Positions 52,442-61,637 of a stretch of 64,000 nt of DNA are shown here, piece by piece. A program made the position numbers and the translations under genes. The notes beneath the pieces were generated by a model. That model was not told the DNA's origin, ran no database searches, and worked only from the letters and a program-made list of their open reading frames with translations. Where the stretch lies: assembly GCF_018141185.1 (NCBI RefSeq), contig NZ_CP058560.1:434001-498000 (forward strand), written 5' to 3'. The DNA is from Methanobacterium alkalithermotolerans. Its GTDB lineage: Archaea; Methanobacteriota; Methanobacteria; Methanobacteriales; Methanobacteriaceae. Positions within the stretch are counted from its first letter, which is position 1. Every line of letters starts with the position of its first letter.

Positions 52442-53016
52442 ATGATATCCTCCAGTTGAATGAATTCAATGTGCTCCTCTTCTAATAAGGCGTATCCCCG
52501 GGGATGGCCCCTTCTACCCTTAGTCAGGGATCCAGGGTTAATAACCGTTTTATCCTTCCATTTAAAGATTAGTTGTTCATGAGTATGGCCCAAGAATATA
52601 TACTTGCTATCCCGGGGTGCGTGATGAATAAGGCGCAGAAAATCATCTCTGGAACGGAGATAATCATCCCCCAGAGAATGGGTGATGTATAAGTCCTGAT
52701 GAATTATTTCTTTTTTTAATGAAGATAGCAACTGGATTTGACTGGGGGATAATCTCTCCCGGGTATAAAGAATGGATTCCTGGACCGCGGGATGTTGATT
52801 ATCCAGGTTTTCCCCACTGATGCACATCCGGTCATGGTTACCCAGCACCACCAGGTCAATTTTTTTTAATATAAAATCCATGCACTCGTTGATATCCGTC
52901 CCATAGCCCAGGAGGTCTCCACAAAAGATACTAAAATCCACCTCTTTAAGTAGTGATTTTATATCCTGCAGGCTTTCTTTTTGGGCATGCAAATCAGAAA
53001 ATACCAGCATATTCAT
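52438..53016 (-). CDS. Metallophosphoesterase (YfcE/MJ0936-like)
   Basis: A 192-residue enzyme with all five metal motifs of the calcineurin-like family: FSDLHA, FCGDLLGYG, VLGNHDR, YITHSLGD and FLGHTHEQ. It hydrolyses phosphodiesters with two bound metals, typically Mn. GAGGTTAT stands four bases before the ATG. It is translationally coupled to the ATP-grasp gene and follows the GT-B-like gene by 38 bases, so it may remove a phosphate from a glycan or lipid intermediate. Confidence 0.88.
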   Translation of the reverse strand: MNMLVFSDLHAQKESLQDIKSLLKEVDFSIFCGDLLGYGTDINECMDFILKKIDLVVLGNHDRMCISGENLDNQHPAVQESILYTRERLSPSQIQLLSSLKKEIIHQDLYITHSLGDDYLRSRDDFLRLIHHAPRDSKYIFLGHTHEQLIFKWKDKTVINPGSLTKGRRGHPRGYALLEEEHIEFIQLEDII

Positions 53017-53054
53017 GATTATAACCTCTTTAGCCTTTCTTTAGAATGTAAAAA

Positions 53055-54236
53055 TCATTTAACATCATAGGTGTATTCTCCCTGGTAGAATAGTTTCAGG
53101 TTCTGGAGATAATCCTGATAGTCCCAGTACTCGGTGCATAGCCGGTACTCATGTTCCTGGTACTCCTGGTAGTCTTCCTGGTTATCCATTGCTTTTATAT
53201 CATTAACCATATTATCCAGCAGGGAGGGGTAGCTGGGATAGACTGTTTTTAATTTCTGGAAATCAGGGGTGAAAAATTGTTCATTATAAACACTAAAACC
53301 AATTCCCCCACTAAAAACAGTCTCCACAAAGTAGCCATCCAGTCCCTCCCCAAAGGTGAGGGCCCATTTAGTACCAGAAATCAGTTCTTTAAATTCCTCA
53401 TAACTTAGATTTTCAATAATCTGCAGTTTTAAATCAGGTAAATTTTCAGTTAACTTATCCAGAACCCGGGATTTTAGAGGATGGGGATCCGGGGAAATAA
53501 TCATTAAATCATCTCGCTGGGAGAATGGTTTACGATTATAGTTTTCCGGGGAAATAAATACTGATAATTTGTGTAAGGGACATCCTAAATACTCTTGCAT
53601 CTTCCTGGTGGAGTACTGCTCATGAGCAGTGGTGCAACTTAGAAATCCCAGTTTTTTAAGGGCATTTATCTCCTTAAGAGGAGGTAAGTAATCAATATTC
53701 TGGAGTAGCAGGTTAATATGTAATTTTTTTAGTTTCTTAAAAGCAGCCCGATCCCCGGGGGTGAGATTAATTATAAATTGGCCTATGGCAAATTCCGGGA
53801 TATGGATTATTAGTTCTTCCAGGTGGGGGAAATAATCCAGTGCCTGGGAGAAATTATAAAGATGGTGATTGTTACTAAAGCGGGTATATTTAAGTAAAGG
53901 AGGATCTCCTGGTAGATTACAAATCATGGCCCCTGAAGAGGGGCTGGAAAATAGTTTATCAGTTTCCGTGCAGATGGAGGAGATGGATAGAATACCTCCA
54001 CTGATATCATCATAACCTGGTGTTAAAAAGATAATTAGCTCTTTTAAATCCGGTTCAAATTCCTGTTCCATTAAATATTTTTGACGGGTATGGATTCTCC
54101 AGCTACTTAGTGGATTTTTCAGGTAGTAATCATAAAGAGGGGACTGGTAAATGGTGGTAGATATGCGGGAAAAATAGTAATTATATTTGAATAAGGTTTT
54201 GCGTCGAAGTTGGGATAATTTCACACCAGGTTCCAT
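53055..54236 (-). CDS. Unassigned GT-B-like protein of the glycan locus
   Basis: A 393-residue protein. The segment ELIIFLTPGYDDISGGILSI near residues 65-85 resembles the Gly-rich acceptor loop of GT-B enzymes. Near residues 310-340, TFGEGLDGYFVETVFSGGIG has the acidic-residue-plus-Gly pattern of a nucleotide-sugar site, though it differs from the usual EX7E. The middle region (HHLYNFSQALDYFPHLEELI) is unfamiliar. It is most likely a glycosyltransferase of an uncommon family. AAGTGAT precedes the ATG by four bases. It sits between the flippase and phosphoesterase in one leftward operon (spacings 20-38 bases). Confidence 0.65.
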   Translation of the reverse strand: MEPGVKLSQLRRKTLFKYNYYFSRISTTIYQSPLYDYYLKNPLSSWRIHTRQKYLMEQEFEPDLKELIIFLTPGYDDISGGILSISSICTETDKLFSSPSSGAMICNLPGDPPLLKYTRFSNNHHLYNFSQALDYFPHLEELIIHIPEFAIGQFIINLTPGDRAAFKKLKKLHINLLLQNIDYLPPLKEINALKKLGFLSCTTAHEQYSTRKMQEYLGCPLHKLSVFISPENYNRKPFSQRDDLMIISPDPHPLKSRVLDKLTENLPDLKLQIIENLSYEEFKELISGTKWALTFGEGLDGYFVETVFSGGIGFSVYNEQFFTPDFQKLKTVYPSYPSLLDNMVNDIKAMDNQEDYQEYQEHEYRLCTEYWDYQDYLQNLKLFYQGEYTYDVK

Positions 54237-54256
54237 TTATATCACTTTTTTTTAAT

Positions 54257-55702
54257 TTAATCAAGTTCTGTGGGTTTACCCATCACCCTTTTCAGGATAT
54301 GTATATCCACCTCATCATAGGCCCGTAAAGCATATAATCCCCCACCATAAACCATTAATCCTCCCAGAGATAATAGCCAGATATTATCCAGGGGGAAGAA
54401 TATCATAAAAAGAGCCATGCCCCCACCAGCCAAGAAAATTTTAAGTACGGTGGTGAGTTCCTGGTGGGAGGGTACATATCCCATGCGGGTGATTACCATA
54501 AAACCCAGAGTCATACCCATAAATTCAGTTAAAACCGTGGCAATACTGGCCCCCACATAACTATAAAATGGTATGAGTGCCAGGTTTAGTACAATATTTG
54601 AAAGAGCACTTAGGGCCGTTATTTTGGTTATTATCAGCTGTTTGTTGGATGATTCTAAAAGTCGGGCCACAGAACTACTGATGAAAATTAAAACCGAGGC
54701 CCATACCAGGATTTGCAGGGCAATTACCGAGTCTGAAAAGGCCGGGCCAAAAAATAAGAGGATGAAGTCCTGGGCCAGCAGGGTGACCCCCACCCCCAGG
54801 GGCACTCCCAGGATAAGCATGTACCTTAAATATTTTTCATAGGCCAGTTTCAGGGAATCCCGGCTGGATACATAATACTGGGACATCACCGGGAAAACCG
54901 CAATATTCACCATGGTGGGTATCACCAGAAAAACCATTAATAAACGGTAAGCCACATTATAGTAACCTACTGCTTCGTTTCCCTGTATAAGAGATATTAA
55001 AACTGAATCAATCCAGAAGTAAATGGTTACAAATATTCCTGAAGCGGCAAAGGGCCATGCTTCCTTAATCACCGATTGGAAGAATTTTAAATCAATTTCC
55101 AGGCGGGGTGGGAAGAATTTCCAGGTACAGATGATGATATTAAATAGCAGTACCACCCCACTGGCCAGGGCATAGATGGATACAAATCCAGCTGCATCAA
55201 AACTCATTTGGATGGCATAGAACACCCCTCCAAATAGTACCGCGCTGTTGAGGATGATGCCCACTGACTGGAACTCCATTCTCTCATAGGCCTGGAAGAT
55301 GGAATAGAATATCTGGGAAAGCGAAGTAAAAACAATAAATAACGCAGCCCAGTAAACAGCATTAATGGTTGCAGAAGGATACCCCATCAAATTGATTGCC
55401 AGCGCAATTAGAAGCAGGGTTAAAAGGGAGAGTATTATCTTTAAAACCAGGAGGTTACTTAGATACTTTCGGGATATTGATTTTTTTCGGGCTACCTCCC
55501 TTACTGCCAGGGTACTTACTCCTAAATCAGCCAGCACCCCAAAAATAGCCACAAATGCCAGGGCAAAGGATAAAATACCAAAACCTTCTGCCCCTAAATA
55601 CTGGGCAGAATAAATAGTATAAAAAAAGGCCAGAAGATAGCCTACCAGTTGAGCTAAAAATAACCAGGCCGTGTTTTTAAGGATTTGTTGAATCTTATTC
55701 AT
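54257..55702 (-). CDS. Polysaccharide flippase, Wzx/PST family
   Basis: A 481-residue membrane protein with about 14 helices. The N-terminus, NTAWLFLAQLVGYLLAFFYT followed by YLGAEGFGILSFALAFVAIF and LGVSTLAVREVARKKS, is the classic start of archaeal and bacterial PST flippases. It is more typical of the family than the flippase at 6688-8145, to which it is distantly related. It would flip the lipid-linked glycan made by this locus. It is the first gene of the leftward operon that runs to 51446. Confidence 0.92.
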   Translation of the reverse strand: MNKIQQILKNTAWLFLAQLVGYLLAFFYTIYSAQYLGAEGFGILSFALAFVAIFGVLADLGVSTLAVREVARKKSISRKYLSNLLVLKIILSLLTLLLIALAINLMGYPSATINAVYWAALFIVFTSLSQIFYSIFQAYERMEFQSVGIILNSAVLFGGVFYAIQMSFDAAGFVSIYALASGVVLLFNIIICTWKFFPPRLEIDLKFFQSVIKEAWPFAASGIFVTIYFWIDSVLISLIQGNEAVGYYNVAYRLLMVFLVIPTMVNIAVFPVMSQYYVSSRDSLKLAYEKYLRYMLILGVPLGVGVTLLAQDFILLFFGPAFSDSVIALQILVWASVLIFISSSVARLLESSNKQLIITKITALSALSNIVLNLALIPFYSYVGASIATVLTEFMGMTLGFMVITRMGYVPSHQELTTVLKIFLAGGGMALFMIFFPLDNIWLLSLGGLMVYGGGLYALRAYDEVDIHILKRVMGKPTELD

Positions 55703-56041
55703 AAAAAACTAAATTAGGTGGATTACCTGGAATATCTAATCCAAACTTAATAATATGTAAAAAAATAATTTTCTCCCCCCAGTAATATCTGGTTATATTA
55801 AAATTTATAGTTTGTGATTTACTCCTCAGGGTAGTTTCACCAACTACCCCTACACAGCTCAGGGAAAGTGATAAAAATCTTATTATTTATCTCTGGAGGT
55901 AATTTTAATCAAAAGAGGCATTCTTAGATAGAAGAATTTTTTATTAAGCCATGGAAACCTGGTGTTAAACCATAAAAAATTAGTAATAGTTAATCTAAAA
56001 ATATGATATAGTTTTATTAATTTTTTTAAAAAACCATTGAT
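55703..56041. other. Intergenic region with a stable hairpin
   Basis: Divergent promoters are expected here. GGGTAGTT at 55829-55836 and AACTACCC at 55842-55849 make a perfect eight-pair hairpin with loop TCACC; CTCAGGG follows on both sides. It could be a small RNA or an attenuator. No open frame is seen. Confidence 0.4.
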
Positions 56042-57328
56042 ATGGTGTTGGGATTGAGAAAGGAGAAATATGTGAAACCTTATGCTTTTAATAAATCTTC
56101 TTCCAGCTTTATTCAGGATGTGGATTATTATAAGACTGGGGTGAAATATTTCAGCCGGCGGGATGAGGGGGATATGGCCTGCCAGATGCTTTTAGGTTTA
56201 GGGGATAGTTACCTCCATAAAAAAAATTTTAAAAAAGCCTGGAATAGTTATAATGTAGCCTGTAAAATCTACCAGGATGAGCATAATTTAAGGGGTGAAT
56301 TACAAGCCCGAGAGCACATGGGTCATCTTCATGAACAGCGTCAGGACTGGGCTTTAGCCCTGGAAAATTATACCCGGGCTTGGCATTTATTGAAGAATTT
56401 AAATGATCCCCAGAAAGAAAGGGAGCTATCCCAGAAAATAGGGGATATTTACAAAAAAGAGGGCTCCTATGATGATTCTCTCCGTTATTATAAAGAATCA
56501 TTAACTGCGGTGGTTGATGCTCCAACCCGGAGTAAATATGATGAATTGAAAAATAAAGTAGCCCATCTGCACCCTTCTAAATTTCAGGGATTTTTTCTGG
56601 TTTTTTTGATTATAATCATCTTTTTGGCTGAGATTTTAACTACTTATGGAGATATGCGGCTGGGTCTGGTCACCCACTTTATGATTTTAATTGGTTTGAT
56701 TGTAGGAGCAGGTCTTACTAATTCCCGGAGCTATTCTAATCTTTTAAGATGCCTGATAGTGTTACCCTTAATCAGGATAATCGGGCTTTCCATGCCTATC
56801 ATGCAGATAGATCCCCTTTACTGGTTTCCCATCGTAGCCCTGCCTCTTTTAGTTGCTGCTTTTATATTGATGCGCAGTCAGGGCCTAACCAGAGAGAGTG
56901 TGGGCATCATGATAGATAATATCTATATCCAGCTTTTAATTCCCTTCACCGGAATAATATTTGGGATAACCGAATACTTCATCCTACAACCAGAACCCCT
57001 CCTGGGTAGTTTGAATATAGTGGATCTTTTTGTGGGCAGTGTGGTGATTATTATTGCCACCGGCTTTGCTGAGGAATTACTATACCGGGGACTCATCCAG
57101 AAAAATGCAGAAAATGTAATGGGTAAATATTATGCTCTCCTTTTTGCCTCCTTACTTTTCACCGCCCTGCACATGGGATGGACTTCCAACCTGGATTTGA
57201 TATTCGTTTTCCTGGTGGCCTTATTCTATGGTTACATCTTCCAGAAAACCAGGAGTATTATTGGTATTAGTCTCTCCCATGGAATATCCAATATCTTACT
57301 CTTTCTGGTACTGCCCCTCCTACTTTGA
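56042..57328 (+). CDS. TPR-CPBP fusion: intramembrane CAAX-type protease, short form
   Basis: A protein of up to 428 residues. Two or three TPRs cover about residues 25-165 (GLGDSYLHKKNFKKAWNSYN, HEQRQDWALALENYTRAWHL) and eight helices follow with the CPBP motifs AEELLYRG, ALHMGW and LSHGISN. The membrane part aligns along its length with the TPR-CPBP protein at 22557-24245, but this copy has fewer repeats. GTG at 56072 has AAGGAG just before it and may be the true start; ATG at 56042 has no ribosome site. Likely a membrane protease with a cytoplasmic adaptor domain. Confidence 0.87.
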   Translation: MVLGLRKEKYVKPYAFNKSSSSFIQDVDYYKTGVKYFSRRDEGDMACQMLLGLGDSYLHKKNFKKAWNSYNVACKIYQDEHNLRGELQAREHMGHLHEQRQDWALALENYTRAWHLLKNLNDPQKERELSQKIGDIYKKEGSYDDSLRYYKESLTAVVDAPTRSKYDELKNKVAHLHPSKFQGFFLVFLIIIIFLAEILTTYGDMRLGLVTHFMILIGLIVGAGLTNSRSYSNLLRCLIVLPLIRIIGLSMPIMQIDPLYWFPIVALPLLVAAFILMRSQGLTRESVGIMIDNIYIQLLIPFTGIIFGITEYFILQPEPLLGSLNIVDLFVGSVVIIIATGFAEELLYRGLIQKNAENVMGKYYALLFASLLFTALHMGWTSNLDLIFVFLVALFYGYIFQKTRSIIGISLSHGISNILLFLVLPLLL

Positions 57329-57453
57329 TATTCTCACACCATTAAATAGTAATTAAGGCCATAAATATAGTAAAAATAAACCAGGATCTTAATAGTTTAA
57401 CCATAATCTTTTATAGCCCTGTTTTTTGTTTTAAAAAAAAGAGGAATCACCTA

Positions 57454-58443
57454 ATGGAAAAGGAAATCAAATCATCCATTCAGGATGTAATCAGTACCAG
57501 AGTACCGGTATCTTATGAAAAAGTTAAAATAGGTGATATTCAGGACTACCTGGAAGAAAAAGCTCCTGAATTTAATATTATGGATTATGTGTACATTTTA
57601 GATGATGAAGGTATCCTAAAAGGTGTTATATCCATTAAACAGATTTTAAGTTCAGCCCACTCTCTAAAAGCAAAAGAGGTGATGCACCCCCATCCCATAA
57701 CCATCAGCCCGGAGGAAGAAGTAGAAAATGTGGTTTATCTTTCCTTGTCCCATTCTCTAAAATCTCTGCCTGTTACCGGGCCGGATAAAAAATTTGTGGG
57801 CGTAGTAGCCCACCACGACATTCTTAAATTTTTTAATCAGGAAGTAGAAAGTGACATATTCAAATTTGGAGGTATATTCCATAAAGTAGGGGAAGAATAC
57901 ACCACCATATCATCTTCTGCCCAACATATGATCCGTTCCCGTTTACCCTGGCTTATAATTGGAGTTATGGGAGGTATAATGGCCGCATCAGTTATATCTC
58001 TTTTTGAAGACTTGTTGAGTAGTTTTATTGCCCTGGCCTCCTTCATACCGGTGATGGTATATATGAGTGATGCCGCCGGTACCCAGTCCGAGGCTCTTAT
58101 AATCAGAAGCCTGGCTCTGGATCCAAATTTAAGTTTCAAAACCTATTTAATTAGGGAAATTAAGGTGGGTCTAGTTTTAGCCTTAGTTTCAGGTGGCCTG
58201 GCGGGTATAATGGCCCTTATAACCCGGCAGAATATTATTCTGGGATTAATAATATTTTTATCCATGTTTTTGAGTATTATGGCCTCAGTAATTATTGCCA
58301 CCTGGGCTCCCCTCCTATTTAAAAAGATTAATTTTGACCCGGCGGTAGCCACCGGACCATTGGCCACCATTATAAGCGACCTGGTAACCCTCTCCATATA
58401 TCTGGGAGTGGCACTATTACTTTTAAGTTCAACTACCATTTAA
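57454..58443 (+). CDS. MgtE-like magnesium transporter with CBS domains
   Basis: A 329-residue protein. Residues 20-135 are a CBS pair (YVYILDDEGILKGVISIKQI, then LPVTGPDKKFVGVVAHHDIL), and residues 160-329 hold five helices with the pore-helix block FIPVMVYMSDAAGTQSEALI near residue 205. The N-terminal MgtE helical domain is missing, so it is shorter than typical bacterial MgtE. CBS domains normally gate the pore by binding Mg2+ or nucleotide. A good AGAGGAAT lies near the ATG. A coiled-coil protein gene follows. Confidence 0.85.
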   Translation: MEKEIKSSIQDVISTRVPVSYEKVKIGDIQDYLEEKAPEFNIMDYVYILDDEGILKGVISIKQILSSAHSLKAKEVMHPHPITISPEEEVENVVYLSLSHSLKSLPVTGPDKKFVGVVAHHDILKFFNQEVESDIFKFGGIFHKVGEEYTTISSSAQHMIRSRLPWLIIGVMGGIMAASVISLFEDLLSSFIALASFIPVMVYMSDAAGTQSEALIIRSLALDPNLSFKTYLIREIKVGLVLALVSGGLAGIMALITRQNIILGLIIFLSMFLSIMASVIIATWAPLLFKKINFDPAVATGPLATIISDLVTLSIYLGVALLLLSSTTI

Positions 58444-58474
58444 TAAAAGGGTATATCATGATAAGAGGATTTAA

Positions 58475-58882
58475 ATGAAAAAAAAAGATAAAAAAGAAGA
58501 CTCTGATAAGGACCAGATTATAATAAAACTGGAAGAAAAAATTCACTATCAAAACCAGGCCCTTAATCGTATTAATGAGAAATTATCCCAGTGCCTGGAC
58601 CGCTTGGGCGAAATACGTCAGGAAAAAGAGATATTAGAAAATAAAATCAAAGAATTAGAAATCAGGGAAATGGATTTTAAACTCTTAAAACATGATAAAC
58701 TCCAGAATGATTATGATAAAATGAACCACCGGGCCCAGGTAACTAAAAAACAATTGGATGATGCCCGCAATCATATTCTTTTTTTAGAAAAGGTTCTCCA
58801 GGATATGGAAAACCGGAGTATGATGGATTATATTAAGAAAAGGTACCCGGAAAGCTGGGTAGAGTATAAAAACCGTTCATAA
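58475..58882 (+). CDS. Coiled-coil protein
   Basis: A 135-residue, strongly charged protein that is almost entirely helical. Heptads run from about residue 20 to 115 (KEILENKIKELEIREMDFKL). There is no known domain. GAGGAT precedes the ATG by four bases. It is placed 31 bases after the MgtE-like gene and 33 before the CrtI-type gene, so it is likely part of that transcript. It may be a structural or adaptor protein; no function is assigned. Confidence 0.75.
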   Translation: MKKKDKKEDSDKDQIIIKLEEKIHYQNQALNRINEKLSQCLDRLGEIRQEKEILENKIKELEIREMDFKLLKHDKLQNDYDKMNHRAQVTKKQLDDARNHILFLEKVLQDMENRSMMDYIKKRYPESWVEYKNRS

Positions 58883-58915
58883 ATCTCATAAAAAAAAATT
58901 AAGGGGGTTTTTTCT

Positions 58916-60376
58916 TTGGAGATAATAATTGTAGGAGCAGGTTTTGGTGGTATGTCTGCCGGGGCTTTACTATCCCGGGATGGACATGAGGTAACTATTT
59001 TAGAAAAGAATGAACAACCAGGAGGTCGGGGTAGTTACTTTGAGGATAAAGGTTATTATTTTGATATGGGTCCTTCCTGGTATCTCATGAGTGAATTATA
59101 TGATAATTTTTTTCAGGAATTTGATAAAAAAGCTGAAGATTTTTTTAACCTGGAAAAACTGGATCCTTCCTACCGGATTTTTTTAGATAAAAAAAGGGTC
59201 TGGGATATTTCTGCTAATTTAGAAGAAAATTACCAGTTATTTGATGGTTTTGAAGAAAATGGTGGGGAGAAACTTAAAAAATATCTGCAGTCCTCTAAAG
59301 AACTCTATGAGTTCTCCCTGGAGGAGATGCTCTACCGGGATTATAATTCCATCCTGGATCTTTTAAATGGTAAATTACTATTTAAGGGGTATAAGCTGCG
59401 GCTCTGGGAGAACCTGCAGCACTTCATAGACCGGCAATTTGAAAGTGAGGAGGCCCGGAAGATACTCCAGTATGCTATTGGTTTTTTAGGAGGTTCTCCT
59501 GAAAATGCACCTTCATTTTACCACCTGGTATCCCATTCTGATTTAAACCTGGGGGTATGGTATCCCCAGGGAGGAATGAGGAAAGTAACCCAGGGAATTT
59601 ATGAGCTGGCCTTATCCCAGGGAGTTAATTTCCACTTCCAGGAAGAAGTGGAGTTATTGGAGGTGCATGAAGATAGGGTTAAACGGGTTATAAGTAATGA
59701 GGGATTCTATGAAGCGGATGTGGTGGTGGTTAATGCGGATTATGCCCACAGTGAACTGGATTTACTAAAGCCCCCCTACCAGAGCTATGATGAAAAATAC
59801 TGGGAGAGCCGTACCATATCTCCCTCGGCCCTGGTGGCCTATCTAGGTATAGATTCCCGTGTGGAGAACCTGGCCCACCATAACCTGTTTTTAAATAAGG
59901 ACTGGGATAGTGGATTTGAAGCAGTATTCAATCCAGATAAGAAGGCCTGGAGTGAGGATTCCTCTTATTATGTTAATGTACCTTCTTTAACTGATGATTC
60001 TGCTGCCCCAGAAGGGGGAGAAACCATTTATATCCTGGCTCCCCTGGCTCCGGGTTTAGAAGATAGTGACACTTTAAGGGAGAAGTTCTTAAATCAGATT
60101 TTAGATGATCTGGAAGAGAAGATTGATTTTAATATCCAGGACAAGGTGGTAGTTAAGAAGATATTTGCCCTTAATGATTTTAAAACAAGATACAATGCTT
60201 ATAAGGGCACTGCTTTTGGTTTAAGCCATACCATGGATCAAACTGCCCTGTGGAGGCCCGCCCATAAAAGTAAGAAGGTGGAAAATCTTTATTATACAGG
60301 ACAATATAACCATCCCGGGATAGGGGTGCCCATGACCCTGGTTTCTTCCCAGATTCTATCCCAGGAAATCAGGTGA
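58916..60376 (+). CDS. CrtI-type (phytoene desaturase family) FAD oxidoreductase
   Basis: A 486-residue enzyme starting with the dinucleotide-binding motif IIIVGAGFGGMSAGALLSRD and the following GHEVTILEKNEQPGGRGSYF. The C-terminus holds the second flavin motif near LYYTGQYNHPGIGVPMTLVS. The family desaturates or isomerises isoprenoid chains such as phytoene. Methanobacteriales are not known to make carotenoids, so the substrate may be another isoprenoid, for example a lipid or quinone-like compound; this is open. TTG is the start, with AAGGGGG upstream. The nitroreductase gene follows. Confidence 0.87.
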   Translation: MEIIIVGAGFGGMSAGALLSRDGHEVTILEKNEQPGGRGSYFEDKGYYFDMGPSWYLMSELYDNFFQEFDKKAEDFFNLEKLDPSYRIFLDKKRVWDISANLEENYQLFDGFEENGGEKLKKYLQSSKELYEFSLEEMLYRDYNSILDLLNGKLLFKGYKLRLWENLQHFIDRQFESEEARKILQYAIGFLGGSPENAPSFYHLVSHSDLNLGVWYPQGGMRKVTQGIYELALSQGVNFHFQEEVELLEVHEDRVKRVISNEGFYEADVVVVNADYAHSELDLLKPPYQSYDEKYWESRTISPSALVAYLGIDSRVENLAHHNLFLNKDWDSGFEAVFNPDKKAWSEDSSYYVNVPSLTDDSAAPEGGETIYILAPLAPGLEDSDTLREKFLNQILDDLEEKIDFNIQDKVVVKKIFALNDFKTRYNAYKGTAFGLSHTMDQTALWRPAHKSKKVENLYYTGQYNHPGIGVPMTLVSSQILSQEIR

Positions 60377-60441
60377 AATATGGTAATGATATGTAAAAAA
60401 ATTTTAGTTAATATCATATTTTTTAAAAGAGGGTGTTTAGG

Positions 60442-61200
60442 ATGAATGATAAAGAAAAAATAATACAATACCGTAATTTTTTAAAAGATTCCATACGAAA
60501 GGAGATTGATTTTTCCCAGACAGATCAGAGCCTGCAGGTGGAGGTACCACCTATAGAAAAACCCTATGATCTGGGTAAAAAAAGGATAGAGTTAATTTAT
60601 GCGGATTGGGATGAGGAATATGATATTAAACTCTCTGAAGCCATGAAAAACCGGATTAGTCGGCGTAATTTTAAGGGGAATAGTTTATCTTTAAAGGAGT
60701 TGTCTTTTCTCTTATGGGCTACCCAGGGTTTACGGCGTTTAGCCGGGGCCTATGCCTTTCGGGTGGTGCCTTCTGCAGGTTGCCGTCATGCCCTGGAGAC
60801 TTACCTGGCAGTTTTTAATGTGGAGGGATTAGAAGAAGGAGTTTATCGCTATTTACCTTTGACCCATGAGTTATTACTGGAATTTAAAACCCCTAACTTA
60901 AAAGAAAAGATGGTTAAGGCTGCTTTTAATCAGGATTTTGCCGGTTCCTCGGCAGTGACTTTTATCTGGAGTACCATTCCCTACCGGATGGAATGGCGTT
61001 ATGGTCTGGACTCCCACAAGGTAATTGCCCTGGATGCGGGGCATGCCGGGCAGAACATGTACCTGGCGGTGGAGGCCATAGGATGTGGAACCTGTGCTAT
61101 TGGGGCCTATGATCAGGAATATTTAGATGAGCTACTTAAACTGGATGGGGTTAATGAGTTTGCTATTTATTTATTCCCGGTGGGGAAGGTGGATAAATAA
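60442..61200 (+). CDS. SagB-type nitroreductase-family oxidoreductase
   Basis: A 252-residue FMN enzyme of the SagB/ThcOx type: MKNRISRRNFKGNSLSLKEL near residue 70, FLLWATQGLRR, VPSAGCRHALETYL and the C-terminal block VEAIGCGTCAIGAYDQEYLD. In bacteria SagB oxidises azolines in thiazole/oxazole peptides, but stand-alone archaeal members have unknown substrates. ATG at 60442 is chosen because GAGGGTG fits it. Next to the CrtI-type gene, it may supply or use reducing power in the same isoprenoid reaction. Confidence 0.85.
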   Translation: MNDKEKIIQYRNFLKDSIRKEIDFSQTDQSLQVEVPPIEKPYDLGKKRIELIYADWDEEYDIKLSEAMKNRISRRNFKGNSLSLKELSFLLWATQGLRRLAGAYAFRVVPSAGCRHALETYLAVFNVEGLEEGVYRYLPLTHELLLEFKTPNLKEKMVKAAFNQDFAGSSAVTFIWSTIPYRMEWRYGLDSHKVIALDAGHAGQNMYLAVEAIGCGTCAIGAYDQEYLDELLKLDGVNEFAIYLFPVGKVDK

Positions 61201-61210
61201 AAATTTTTCC

Positions 61211-61345
61211 ATGAAGATACGAAGAGGAAAAAGAATAAACACAGGGGAAAATCTCTACCAGGTATATTTAAAATCAAAGATAGCATCTCTAGAATACCGG
61301 GAGAAGGTTTTTGCAATTAAAAATAAGCATAATATAATAATTTAA
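61211..61345 (+). CDS. Possible small basic protein, 44 residues
   Basis: The frame reads MKIRRGKRINTGENLYQVYL and ends NKHNIII, using codons like the neighbours. No ribosome site is visible before the ATG, so it may be a decayed piece or a chance frame. The following 61346-61637 is very AT-rich with no gene. Confidence 0.3.
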   Translation: MKIRRGKRINTGENLYQVYLKSKIASLEYREKVFAIKNKHNIII

Positions 61346-61637
61346 GATTCTTTAATTATTTTTTTTAGTTCTTTTTTAGGGAAAAAGAAGTCTAAATAAT
61401 CAAATTTAGGATAGCAGTAGTATTAATTATTTTTAAATTTTTTTTTATTATAACAAAATATTCAGTTTTAGGGCAGTATTTATAGAAAAAAAGGAAAGTT
61501 ATTTGTTTTTTTATCTTACCTGGCAAGTGTTAGGGCTAATCTTATTATTAAAAATTTAGGATTTAATCTTCGACATATAAGTAATGCTTAAAAAATATGA
61601 AGACCTGCATCTTAAATCTCAAAATATAAATAGAATA

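Noticed and set aside
61127..61345. A 72-codon gene overlapping the nitroreductase
   Set aside because: Its first part is the alternative frame of the nitroreductase; only the part from 61211 could be separate.
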